Virus record (IMG/VR): IMGVR_UViG_3300008459_000532
Location: 1-20,430 of that record
DNA: 20,430 nt
Reading direction: 5' to 3' (one strand)
Origin: a virus
A model generated the notes under the pieces. It saw only the letters and a list, made by a program, of their open reading frames with translations, was not told the origin of the DNA and did not search any database. Every line of letters begins with the position of its first letter. Positions within the stretch are counted from its first letter, which is position 1. The position numbers were made by a program, and so were the translations under genes. Positions 13,526 through 20,209 of this stretch are shown here, piece by piece.

Positions 13526-15965
13526 GGCCAGTCTCCGTCATTCGAGATTTAGTAAGGTCCATAATCGCCTTGGCTTCATCCAAGTTCTGTCGTGCATCGG
13601 CCTGATCGGTCATTGCCGCAATTCGGCTGGACTCCAACGCCGAAGTGTTCTGAGCTTTCTGGGCATCCAACGACAATCTCGCGGCTGCGAGTTGTGCATC
13701 AGTCTGATCCTTCTGCCCCTTGCGCTGCTGTTCTGCTGCCTTAATCTGCAGCTCTTGCATCTGCATCTGCATGATCGGGTCTTGGGCTTGTTGCTGCGCT
13801 TGTTGCTGCGCGGCTGCCGCTTGTTTCTGCTGGGTGTTCTGCTGTGCAGCCTCGGCAATCATACTAGCCAACTTAACTTCCAGTTCTTCTGGCAGCTCGG
13901 CGTTTGGCGCTGGCAGCGGTGCGCCCAGTGCATTTTCTATCTGCTGTCGGTACGAGAACGCGATGTGCTCCGCGATGTGAGCGGTCAAACCCCCCATCAT
14001 TTGCTGCGCTGCTGGGTTCTGGCCCATAAACGCCGCAATCTGCGGGTCTTGCATAAATGACTGGTGCGTAGCGATGTGGGCATCATGGTCTTGAGTGATA
14101 AATGCTTTGATCGGCTTGTTCACCAGCACGTTCATATTCTCGCTAACGGGGTCCGTCGGCCTCATATCGTCACTCGTCGGTATGAGTTTGTCCGCGTTTT
14201 TAACCCCCAACACCTCGATCATCTGCTTGTGCAGCTGGGGTAAGTCGTAAATTTGTGGGGCGGTTTGCGACATCTGGAGCACCGCTTGGTACTGCACCAC
14301 TCGCTGTGCCATTGTGCTGCTGTTAGGGTCGCTTACTGGGATGACGTCGACCACTGCATAATCCGACTGTTTGGCAGGAGACTGCGCTCTGTCGGGGGTA
14401 TATGTGTATTCAGCGGGGGCGTACTCGGCAATTATCGCTTTAAGGAGCTTAAACTCCTGCTTCATCGCGTAGTGAACCCGCGATTGGACTGCTGCCATGG
14501 GCTTTAGCGTGCGTTCTAGCAGGGCAAGTGTGGTCCCTACTGGCGCGTTCGCGCTCATATCACTGATGTTCATGTCCGAGATTGCTCCCAAACGACGCCC
14601 TTCTTCAGTGATTTGGTTCAAGAGCGCCAGTAGGGTTTGGCTCGGCTCTTGGTACGGCAGCGTCATGATATTGTCGCGGATAGACCCGCTTGGGACGTCT
14701 ACATCACGAAATTCACCCGGAGAAATGGGCGTATCGTCGCCTTTTATGCGCAAACCGCGGGTTTTTAGCCCACCCGGCAGGTTTGACAGGGTGCCAGCGT
14801 CAACAAGTTGACGAATTATCGAGGTTCCAGCCTTTGCGTAGCCCCCAATGATGTGAATCAGCCCCAAACCGTAGAATCCGAAGCCCGGGACGTACACGTA
14901 GTGCACGAAATGCTGACGTTTTAGCATCAATTCGTCGTCTGGGTTCCAGTTTCGGCGGATCGCCAGCACTGTATTGTCCCCGCGCTCGATAGTGACAACG
15001 TACGGCTTGGCTATTTGTATGTCGTCGTCGTCTTCAGCGTCAACTCCTTCGATAATAAGCTCGGCGTGTATCTCATAAATGCTATATCGGTCGTCGTCAG
15101 TAAGAGAATATCCGCCTTCCTCGGCCTTTTTCTCCTCGATATCGGTGCGGTACGGCACTGGATCGCCCAGTGAGACATCTACGTAAAACCCGGAGGCTTG
15201 AAGTTTAGCCATCTCGTTCTTGGTTTTACGCATCACGTGCGTTACTCGTTCAGCGCTCTCTATGTTCGAGGCGCCATACGGCACAATGACGTCTTCAGGC
15301 GGTATAAAAATCGCAACCTGCCTGCCGATGTTCGGGTCAAAATACACTTTCTTAAACGCAGAACCTGCTAGCCCAAGGGTGTACAGCATCCGCTCGTGCT
15401 CGGGGCGGTACTCGCTCATTACCTCGGTTATCTCGTAGTTCATGTCCGCTTGAACACGCGCGGCGGCGTCTTCTTTTTCTCGGGTAATTTCCCCGATAAT
15501 CTTAGTTCTAACCGGGCCCGCTGCGGGGAACGTCTCAGACATCGCCTCGGCTTGAAAACGAATTACCGCTTCGGCCAGCACAGTAGAGTACACGCCACAG
15601 GCGCCTTCCCACGGATCGGTGCGCTCCTCGTACTTGAACCCCAGCACGGCAAGACCTTTGACAAACGTATCCGCCCAGTCCTTGCGACTGTTTATATCAG
15701 ACTGCACTGACCCAACCAGATCGTTGGCAAGTGTTAACAGCACGCCGTCATCAATGTATTCGGCCAAGTTGGCGTCAAACGGAGCGGAGTCGATGTCTGT
15801 GTCAACGTCTTCGGAATCTTCAGGGGACAGGGTAATTTCCGCGCTGCCGTCGTCCAGCATCACGATCTCAGCTTCCGCTGGTCCCATGTCCATCTCAATC
15901 TCGACACCAAACTCATCAGTCGGTATACCCTGCGGCATCTCATACAAACTGCGTTCAATTGCCAT
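13518..15965 (-). CDS. Portal protein
   Basis: ATG at 15963-15965 gives 815 aa, with TTGAGGG upstream; a TTG 15 bases earlier lies at the terminase end and is less likely. An acidic N-terminus (to about 75) leads to the core: DWADTFVKGLAVLGFKYEERTDPWEGACGVYSTVLAEAVIRFQAEAM, GSAFKKVYFDP, IPPEDVIVPYGASNIESAERVTH, and FVHYVYVPGFGFYGLGLIHIIGG. Asn/Pro-containing turns and a long helix follow in the stem region. The last 150 residues are Gln/Ala-rich coiled coil (QQKQAAAAQQQAQQQAQ and on), which may form a barrel like that of P22. This fits large portals of short-tailed phages, similar to the SU10 type. It forms the packaging ring with the terminase. Confidence 0.9.
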   Translation of the reverse strand: MAIERSLYEMPQGIPTDEFGVEIEMDMGPAEAEIVMLDDGSAEITLSPEDSEDVDTDIDSAPFDANLAEYIDDGVLLTLANDLVGSVQSDINSRKDWADTFVKGLAVLGFKYEERTDPWEGACGVYSTVLAEAVIRFQAEAMSETFPAAGPVRTKIIGEITREKEDAAARVQADMNYEITEVMSEYRPEHERMLYTLGLAGSAFKKVYFDPNIGRQVAIFIPPEDVIVPYGASNIESAERVTHVMRKTKNEMAKLQASGFYVDVSLGDPVPYRTDIEEKKAEEGGYSLTDDDRYSIYEIHAELIIEGVDAEDDDDIQIAKPYVVTIERGDNTVLAIRRNWNPDDELMLKRQHFVHYVYVPGFGFYGLGLIHIIGGYAKAGTSIIRQLVDAGTLSNLPGGLKTRGLRIKGDDTPISPGEFRDVDVPSGSIRDNIMTLPYQEPSQTLLALLNQITEEGRRLGAISDMNISDMSANAPVGTTLALLERTLKPMAAVQSRVHYAMKQEFKLLKAIIAEYAPAEYTYTPDRAQSPAKQSDYAVVDVIPVSDPNSSTMAQRVVQYQAVLQMSQTAPQIYDLPQLHKQMIEVLGVKNADKLIPTSDDMRPTDPVSENMNVLVNKPIKAFITQDHDAHIATHQSFMQDPQIAAFMGQNPAAQQMMGGLTAHIAEHIAFSYRQQIENALGAPLPAPNAELPEELEVKLASMIAEAAQQNTQQKQAAAAQQQAQQQAQDPIMQMQMQELQIKAAEQQRKGQKDQTDAQLAAARLSLDAQKAQNTSALESSRIAAMTDQADARQNLDEAKAIMDLTKSRMTETGRG

Positions 15966-15976
15966 TTTCTTGGCCC

Positions 15977-17569
15977 TCAATAATATGCGTTTCGGCTCCG
16001 AAACATTCTCGGCTCATCTTTCTGATCTGTGGCCAGCTGGGCGAACCCACCCTGCCTGAATCGGGTCAACGCCATGATAGTGGTATCCACGCAGTCGTCG
16101 TGGTCACCATACGGGAACTCGGCAAGTTCTTCAACCAACTGCTCGGCCCAACGCGTATGCGGGACCCACACGAGCCCCTCTCGTATCATGTCTATTATAG
16201 AGTTAAGTCGCGCGTACTTGTTGTTGGGGTTGTTAATACTCCCGCGGTGGGGGGTAAACTCCGTCGCCAGCACGCCCATTCTTCGGAGCTCTTGGTACAG
16301 CGCGGTGCCGCTGGACTTCTTTTCCACCAGCGCACTGTCCGGCTGCCAGTAATTATACTCGTCTAACACCTTTTGTTTAAGCTCTGGGAACTCCAGTCTC
16401 TCACGCACCGAGTTGAGCAGGATGATGTTGTTCAGTGAGGTGGCGTCATTCCAGAAAATACCCCACGTAGTGATAGAGGTGAAGTCCGCACGGTTGTTGA
16501 GCTCGGCCGCCGCGTCGATGGCCTGTATTATATAGTCGCAGTCGGGCGGCTCGTCCTCCTCCCATTTCTGCCACCACTCCCGCTTGCATATTGAACTTGT
16601 GTCCCCGGTGGGGTTCTGCTGGTACTGGGCATTCCACTGGTAGGCAGGCATTGTCGAGCGGGTGCGGCGCAGGGCTTCAAGGTCAAAGAACTCAGGCCAC
16701 AGCGCCTTCTCGTTGTCGGTGTCCTCGTTGAGGATCGCAGGGAACTCAACCACGTGGTACTGGTCGACGTCCTCGCTCTTGGACATGTCATTGATGAGTT
16801 TCCCGATCAGGTCACTCTTGTGCCAGCGTGTGGCTACAATTACTACGCGCCCACCGGGCATCAACCGCGTCCGCGCGCCAATCAAGAACCACTGATACGC
16901 AATGTCCAGAGCGTCAAAGTTGCCCGCCAACATGTCCTGTTCCGAGTGGGGGTCGTCCACTATCAGCAGATCAGCACCCCGTCCGGCCAGTGAGGAGCCC
17001 ACACCTGTGGCGTAAAACACCCCCCCTTTATTAGTATTCCATCGGCCCGCGCTCTTTGAGTCCACCGCCAAGTGGACCCCGGGGAAGATGCTCTGGTACT
17101 GCTCGGTGTCAAACAAGTTACGCACCTTACGACCAAAGTCGACGGCCAAGTCTGCAGTGTGTGACACCAACATCACCTGCTTGTTCGGGTTCCTTCCCAA
17201 AAACCACGCGGCAAAGAATATAGACGTCATCTGGCTCTTGCCGTGGCGCGGGGCGATAGACACAGTCACCCGGTCTTTCTCCCCTCTTTCGCAGTCCATC
17301 AACAGATCAGCCAAGTGCCGGTGGTGGGTGCCCACCTTGTACCCTTCCTGCATGGCTTTGCAGAACTCAATCAAATCTTCTCGGCAACGCTGGGAGAACT
17401 CTCGCTCCTCCAGCACCTGCGTTATCTGCAACAACTCCTGCGCCTCATCCGGGCTCAAGCTATCGATGTTATCCAGCAGAAAATCCAGCTCGTCTTGGCT
17501 GAACTCCACCGGTTCTCGGGCCACAATAAGCCCGTTGACGCTCGTAGGCTTACTTGACGTAGTTTTCAA
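15977..17569 (-). CDS. Terminase large subunit
   Basis: The 530-aa product has all core motifs. The ATPase has Walker A APRHGKS (106-112), Walker B LLIVDDPH (201-208) and the coupling motif ATRWH (246-250). The RNase H-like nuclease has D352 in QAIDAAAE, E416 in VEKKS and the acidic cluster GDHDDCVD (488-495). It drives DNA into the prohead through the portal and cuts the concatemer. Length is normal. The start is TTG, chosen because GGAG lies seven bases upstream, and the frame overlaps the small subunit by 20 bases; no in-frame ATG is close. The stop precedes the portal start by eleven bases. Confidence 0.95.
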   Translation of the reverse strand: MKTTSSKPTSVNGLIVAREPVEFSQDELDFLLDNIDSLSPDEAQELLQITQVLEEREFSQRCREDLIEFCKAMQEGYKVGTHHRHLADLLMDCERGEKDRVTVSIAPRHGKSQMTSIFFAAWFLGRNPNKQVMLVSHTADLAVDFGRKVRNLFDTEQYQSIFPGVHLAVDSKSAGRWNTNKGGVFYATGVGSSLAGRGADLLIVDDPHSEQDMLAGNFDALDIAYQWFLIGARTRLMPGGRVVIVATRWHKSDLIGKLINDMSKSEDVDQYHVVEFPAILNEDTDNEKALWPEFFDLEALRRTRSTMPAYQWNAQYQQNPTGDTSSICKREWWQKWEEDEPPDCDYIIQAIDAAAELNNRADFTSITTWGIFWNDATSLNNIILLNSVRERLEFPELKQKVLDEYNYWQPDSALVEKKSSGTALYQELRRMGVLATEFTPHRGSINNPNNKYARLNSIIDMIREGLVWVPHTRWAEQLVEELAEFPYGDHDDCVDTTIMALTRFRQGGFAQLATDQKDEPRMFRSRNAYY

Positions 17570-18200
17570 TCCCCAACTCCTCCATGGCGTTGTACGCGTG
17601 GAGCTCTTCTGACTCTATCTGCGGCACGTCGTTAAATTCCACAGCCTCGTAGATGCCGTCTTTATTAGGCACAAGTGTCAGGGTGCTTTCACGCAGCCTT
17701 TGAAGTTTCTCTTTGAGCTTGCTCTTGAGGTCGTCGGTGCTCTGGTGGGTTATGAGCACCTCGCTTCGTTCCGTAAACAACGCAACGTCTGACATCTTAC
17801 CCAGCATCTCAACCGCCTTCATGCGAATGCGGGCGTCGGGGTTCTCCGACTCTATAATGAGCTTATTAACAACGAGGTTTCGGATTGCCTTTGAGCTCTC
17901 TGCGATCTCATGGCCGAACTCGTCAAGGATTGTCTTAACCAGCGCAATGGTAGCAGGGGCCAGTGAAGAGGCACGTCTGTGGGTAGTGGCTTTGGAGGTT
18001 TTTATAGGGTCTTTGGCAAAGGATTCTGCCAAGTCGTTGGCCGCTGCGACATCTTCCTCGCTCACGTCAAACTCATACCCGACCTCAGATAGCAGGTCTA
18101 GGGTCGCAGCAGCTGAGCTGATGCGTTCGCGCAGATCAATGTTCTGCGCCTCGTCCGTCATTGGAACCGCACGGTCTGCGTTCAAGATCATCACCGTCAT
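17550..18200 (-). CDS. Terminase small subunit (probable)
   Basis: ATG at 18198-18200 gives 216 aa beginning MTVMILNADRAVPMTDEAQN. The open frame runs 150 bases further upstream but through G/C-run sequence with no start signal. The protein is helical: DLRERISSAAATLDLLSEVGYE, then SSLAPATIALVKTILDEFGHEIAESSKAIRNLVVNKLIIESENPDARIRMKAVEMLGKMSDVALF, and a coiled segment DDLKSKLKEKLQRLRE. This resembles terminase small subunits in environmental phages. The place immediately upstream of terL and the 20-base overlap support it. The ribosome binding site is weak; an alternative ATG lies nine bases downstream. Confidence 0.75.
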   Translation of the reverse strand: MTVMILNADRAVPMTDEAQNIDLRERISSAAATLDLLSEVGYEFDVSEEDVAAANDLAESFAKDPIKTSKATTHRRASSLAPATIALVKTILDEFGHEIAESSKAIRNLVVNKLIIESENPDARIRMKAVEMLGKMSDVALFTERSEVLITHQSTDDLKSKLKEKLQRLRESTLTLVPNKDGIYEAVEFNDVPQIESEELHAYNAMEELGIENYVK

Positions 18201-18448
18201 GTTTGCAAGCCTACTATGGCTGATGCGCAAGTGTGCGCTGTATACCCCCCGGCTGTCAACGCTTGGGTCCCCTTGACGGGGGGTGTTCCTATAAACAGGG
18301 GGGTGGGGTCTACGGCGGCCGATTCGTATAAAGAAGGGGTGGGGGGTCACGTATCTTTCTTTATGTGGGGCGTTTTGAAATTTTGGCGAAATTTTTAACG
18401 GGATTTTGAAAATTATAAAAAGTGGAATTTGTTTGAGCGGTTTAGTTT

Positions 18449-18478
18449 GATATAGACGTGGCCTACTGCTCGGCTCAA
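18449..18478 (-). promoter_or_regulatory. Weak late promoter candidate for the packaging genes
   Basis: On the minus strand TTGAGC (18473-18478) and TATATC (18449-18454) lie 18 bases apart, each with four of six matches. A perfect TATAAT at 18412-18417 has no partner -35 box and might instead depend on an activator. Either could make the terS-terL transcript. Neither is convincing. Confidence 0.28.
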
Positions 18479-18565
18479 AACGGGGGGTACGGGGTATGTG
18501 GGTCAGTGAGCGGCGCTGATTTCGCCCGTTCAGGCGAAAAACCCATATAAATCAATGACTTACAA

Positions 18566-18583
18566 TTACTAGAATCCTAGTAA
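18566..18583. promoter_or_regulatory. 18-bp palindrome, copy 1 (operator candidate)
   Basis: TTACTAG-AATC-CTAGTAA has seven-base arms and is palindromic over 20 bp with its flanking A and T. It lies 12 bases upstream of the -35 box of the plus-strand promoter, centred about 55 bases before the start point. It is the exact reverse complement of copies 2 and 3. Confidence 0.75.
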
Positions 18584-18595
18584 TCATAATATTGA

Positions 18596-18623
18596 TTGAC
18601 ACAGTGTGAAAAAGGAGTATACT
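18596..18623 (+). promoter_or_regulatory. Strong sigma-70-type promoter for the 191-aa gene
   Basis: TTGACA (18596-18601, perfect) and TATACT (18618-18623, five of six) are separated by 16 bases. The start point would be near 18630, about 42 bases before the gene's ATG. The -10 box begins the 12-base sequence TATACTGTACAC, which is repeated at the other plus-strand promoter. Confidence 0.8.
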
Positions 18624-18671
18624 GTACACAGATCGGCGACATTCGTTGCCGACAAAAAGGAGCTACAAAAA

Positions 18672-19247
18672 ATGACTACTTCAAATGTTCAGGCCTTCGT
18701 CATCACCAAAGCTATGGCAACAATGATTCGCGAGGGTGCAGCCGCTTCCGCTTCCGCGACAGAAATCAAGAAAAAAGCAGCGGCAGATATTGCCCGTTTG
18801 GGCGGCCGCGGCGCGATGTTCTCACTGGCTGGCGTAAAGTCTGGTCAGATCAGCAAAGAAACTTGGGTAAGTCTACAGGCTACTGTCGCGGCCGGATTGT
18901 TCGCGAATAAAAAAGATTCGTTTGCTCTCTGGGCGACGGATTCAAAACTAGCCAACAAAGAAGGAAAACAGCAGGAGCGCAACAAGCTTGTCGGCCTTGT
19001 CGGAACGTATGTCCGCGACTTCGGCAAAATGATCGAAACCGCTTTCCGCGAACACTTCCCCGAAGCGGCCGCGCTGGAAGCCGAAGCCGACGAAGCCGAC
19101 GAAGCCGAAGCCGCGCCAGTCACTGGCGCCGATCTGCGCAAAAGATTGCTTGATCTGATCGCCGATGTCGCTGCTTCTGAGGTGAAAGATCGCGAGCACA
19201 TTCTGGCAAGTCTCAATCAGGCGGAAGGACGTATGTCCGCTTGGTGA
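18672..19247 (+). CDS. Unknown 191-aa plus-strand protein (early gene candidate)
   Basis: ATG at 18672 is chosen because AGGAG lies nine bases upstream; the in-frame ATG at 18606 lies inside the promoter. Residues 1-60 are Ala-rich helix (AFVITKAMATMIREGAAASASATEIKKKAAADIARLGGRGAM), followed by a helical core with ETWVSLQATVAAGLFANKKDSFALW and LVGTYVRDFGKMIETAFREHF. Near 136-150 an acidic linker of EAEADEADEAEA is encoded by nearly identical 9-base DNA repeats. The last 35 residues are helical and charged. I recognise no family. With its own strong promoter, a nearby palindrome and a terminator, it is a single-gene unit opposite to the late genes, so early expression is inferred. Confidence 0.82.
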   Translation: MTTSNVQAFVITKAMATMIREGAAASASATEIKKKAAADIARLGGRGAMFSLAGVKSGQISKETWVSLQATVAAGLFANKKDSFALWATDSKLANKEGKQQERNKLVGLVGTYVRDFGKMIETAFREHFPEAAALEAEADEADEAEAAPVTGADLRKRLLDLIADVAASEVKDREHILASLNQAEGRMSAW

Positions 19248-19279
19248 TCTACCCGCGCAGGGATGCGCTGCTACACCTT

Positions 19280-19303
19280 GCCGCCTTCGGGCGGCTTTTT
19301 TTT
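19280..19303 (+). terminator. Rho-independent terminator after the 191-aa gene
   Basis: GCCGCC (19280-19285), a TTCG loop and GGCGGC (19290-19295) are followed by eight Ts (19296-19303). It is a textbook terminator 32 bases past the stop codon and closes the single-gene unit. Confidence 0.95.
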
Positions 19304-19366
19304 GTCCGCGATTTGTGGACTTTTGAAAACAGTAGTTGAAGTTAGTAGTAGATTGAGAACAGTAGT

Positions 19367-19420
19367 AGCAGTGAGCAGTGAGCAGTGAGCAGTGAGCAGT
19401 GAGCAGTGAGCAGTGAGCAG
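19367..19420. repeat. Tandem 7-bp repeat, 7.7 copies
   Basis: AGCAGTG is repeated seven times exactly from 19367 to 19415 and ends in a partial AGCAG. It is not a multiple of three and lies just before palindrome copy 2. A degenerate AGTAGT-rich stretch precedes it. Slippage during replication could change its copy number. Confidence 0.97.
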
Positions 19421-19423
19421 CGT

Positions 19424-19441
19424 TTACTAGGATTCTAGTAA
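19424..19441. promoter_or_regulatory. 18-bp palindrome, copy 2 (operator candidate)
   Basis: TTACTAG-GATT-CTAGTAA, with flanking T and A extending the symmetry to 20 bp. It follows directly after the 7-bp tandem repeat. A TTGACT begins nine bases downstream but has no matching -10 box, so no promoter is claimed here. Confidence 0.75.
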
Positions 19442-19501
19442 AAAGTGGTTGACTTGCTGAAGGTCGCGCCGTTGCTGGGTTGTGGGTGAAGTATAGAAGT
19501 G

Positions 19502-19542
19502 GGCCACCTCGTTTTTCCAAAAGACTCGGATAACAAGTTATA
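19502..19542. repeat. 41-bp direct repeat, copy A
   Basis: It begins GGCCACCTCG and ends ATAACAAGTTATA. It matches copy B at 40 of 41 positions (one C/T difference). The palindrome ATAACAAGTTAT occupies 19530-19541, and a variant of the GGTATAGAAGTAGG motif precedes it. Confidence 0.95.
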
Positions 19543-19580
19543 CCATCCACAAATACTAGAGGTATGGAAGTAGAGAAGTA

Positions 19581-19621
19581 GGCCACCTCGTTTTTCTAAA
19601 AGACTCGGATAACAAGTTATA
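19581..19621. repeat. 41-bp direct repeat, copy B
   Basis: Second copy, beginning 79 bases after the first. The palindrome ATAACAAGTTAT is at 19609-19620. Motif variants at 19561-19574 and 19569-19582 directly precede it, as in copy A. Confidence 0.95.
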
Positions 19622-19669
19622 GTTCATGAAAAGGGAAAAGGTACGGAAGTGGACATTTGTAGAAACGCG

Positions 19670-19715
19670 AAATCGAGCTGGAGGCCGCGAACGGCGCGGC
19701 AGGTATAGAAGTAGG
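19670..19715 (+). repeat. 46-bp inverted repeat, left arm
   Basis: It begins AAATCGAGCTGG, has a GC-rich middle with the hairpin CCGCG-AACGG-CGCGG, and ends AGGTATAGAAGTAGG. It matches the reverse complement of 19841-19886 at 41 of 46 positions, with the last 15 bases exact. Confidence 0.9.
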
Positions 19716-19840
19716 CGTTTGCTCGACCTTGTTCAGGTTTGACCGACCAAAGCGCGGCGATTTCGGTTCGGGAGCACGGGCGAGGTGGGAAAAAAGCTAT
19801 TAAATTCTATGAGGTCAAATAAGAGTTACTTTAGAAAACA

Positions 19841-19886
19841 CCTACTTCTATACCTCCCGCGTCTTTCGGGGCTTCCAGCTCGATTT
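19841..19886 (-). repeat. 46-bp inverted repeat, right arm
   Basis: It begins CCTACTTCTATACCT, the exact reverse complement of the left arm end, and ends CCAGCTCGATTT. Its inner part ACCTCCCGCGTCTTTCGGG (19852-19870) is repeated exactly at 19914-19932. Confidence 0.9.
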
Positions 19887-19902
19887 TGCCTTTTTTCGAC
19901 CT

Positions 19903-19932
19903 CCCACTTCTCGACCTCCCGCGTCTTTCGGG
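19903..19932 (-). repeat. Partial third copy of the inverted-repeat unit
   Basis: It has CCCACTTCTCGACC (19903-19916, 11 of 14 to the motif) running into ACCTCCCGCGTCTTTCGGG (19914-19932), which is identical to the same part of the right arm. It has the same orientation as the right arm. Confidence 0.85.
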
Positions 19933-20027
19933 CCTCGTATGTATTACACCGCCCGTTCTAGACAATAAATTCCCCACTTCTGCTCAAAGTTTAACCAAAC
20001 CCGCCATTCTCCACTTTTACACTCTCT

Positions 20028-20039
20028 GTAACTTGTTAT
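20028..20039. repeat. Third ATAAC-N2-GTTAT palindrome (one mismatch)
   Basis: GTAACTTGTTAT differs by one base from the ATAAC-N2-GTTAT form seen in the 41-bp repeats and at the downstream promoter. The inner ten bases TAACTTGTTA are a perfect palindrome. Confidence 0.6.
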
Positions 20040-20065
20040 TGTTGTTTATTCAGAAAACGTGGTAG

Positions 20066-20108
20066 TCTACTTCCACACCTCGGCTACCTCCCGCGCCGTT
20101 CGTGGCTT
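20066..20108 (-). repeat. Degenerate fourth copy of the inverted-repeat unit
   Basis: TCTACTTCCACACC (20066-20079) is an 11 of 14 motif copy in the right-arm orientation. It is followed, after six bases, by ACCTCCCGCGCCGTTCG (20086-20102), which resembles the reverse complement of the GC-rich core of the left arm. Confidence 0.7.
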
Positions 20109-20134
20109 ACAGACTTTCAACCCGTGCCTCCTAC

Positions 20135-20163
20135 TTGACAAACACGCTATAACGTGTTATACT
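20135..20163 (+). promoter_or_regulatory. Consensus sigma-70-type early promoter
   Basis: TTGACA (20135-20140) and TATACT (20158-20163) lie exactly 17 bases apart. The start point would be near 20170, with an 85-base leader before the ATG at 20255. The -10 box is overlapped by a perfect 14-bp palindrome and begins the shared TATACTGTACAC sequence. Confidence 0.88.
20148..20161. promoter_or_regulatory. 14-bp palindromic operator candidate over the -10 box
   Basis: TATAACGTGTTATA is a perfect palindrome of the ATAAC-N2-GTTAT family. A wider inverted repeat AACACG (20141-20146) / CGTGTT (20153-20158) fills the spacer. A bound repressor here would block the polymerase. Confidence 0.65.
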
Positions 20164-20209
20164 GTACACTAAGAAATGGAGATTTACTTGAAGGAAACCA
20201 ACCCCCGAT

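Larger units (their letters stand above)
18201..18595. other. Non-coding control region upstream of terS, with G-runs and AT-rich block
   Basis: No gene is supported here. On the plus strand there are runs of six Gs at 18278-18283, 18298-18303, 18341-18346 and 18482-18487, with G4 at 18305-18308 and 18336-18339. An AT-rich block lies near 18370-18430. An inverted repeat TTTCGCC (18520-18526) / GGCGAAA (18533-18539) forms a 7-pair stem with no T-run. A cos or pac site could lie here, since these usually sit near terS, but nothing in the sequence proves it. Confidence 0.55.
19304..20134. other. Repeat-dense non-coding region (possible replication origin)
   Basis: About 830 bases carry no supported gene. 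The region holds a 7-bp tandem repeat, one 18-bp palindrome, a 41-bp direct repeat, an imperfect 46-bp inverted repeat, and the motif GGTATAGAAGTAGG with variants. Five motif copies point one way (19490-19715) and three the other way (19841-20079). The centre between the two sets, 19794-19840, is AT-rich. Opposed iterons around an AT-rich core are typical of protein-bound replication origins; a recombination or packaging site is also possible. Confidence 0.5.

Noticed and set aside
18231-18259. Perfect TTGACA on the minus strand at 18254-18259
   Set aside because: No -10 box lies 16-18 bases downstream; TATACA follows only nine bases later, too close.
18520-18539. Inverted repeat TTTCGCC/GGCGAAA as a terminator
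   Set aside because: No T-run follows on either strand.
19445-19480. TTGACT downstream of palindrome copy 2 as a promoter
   Set aside because: The 16-18 base spacing leads to GC-rich sequence with no -10 box.
18948-19586. Long minus-strand reading frame of 212 codons with a repeated SLLTAHC segment
   Set aside because: It is antisense to the 191-aa gene and its terminator, and the repeat is just the 7-bp tandem repeat read in frame. It has no ribosome binding site.
19809-19961. 50-codon plus-strand frame across the inverted repeats
   Set aside because: It is made of the repeat unit itself, has no ribosome binding site, and its residues follow the DNA repeats.
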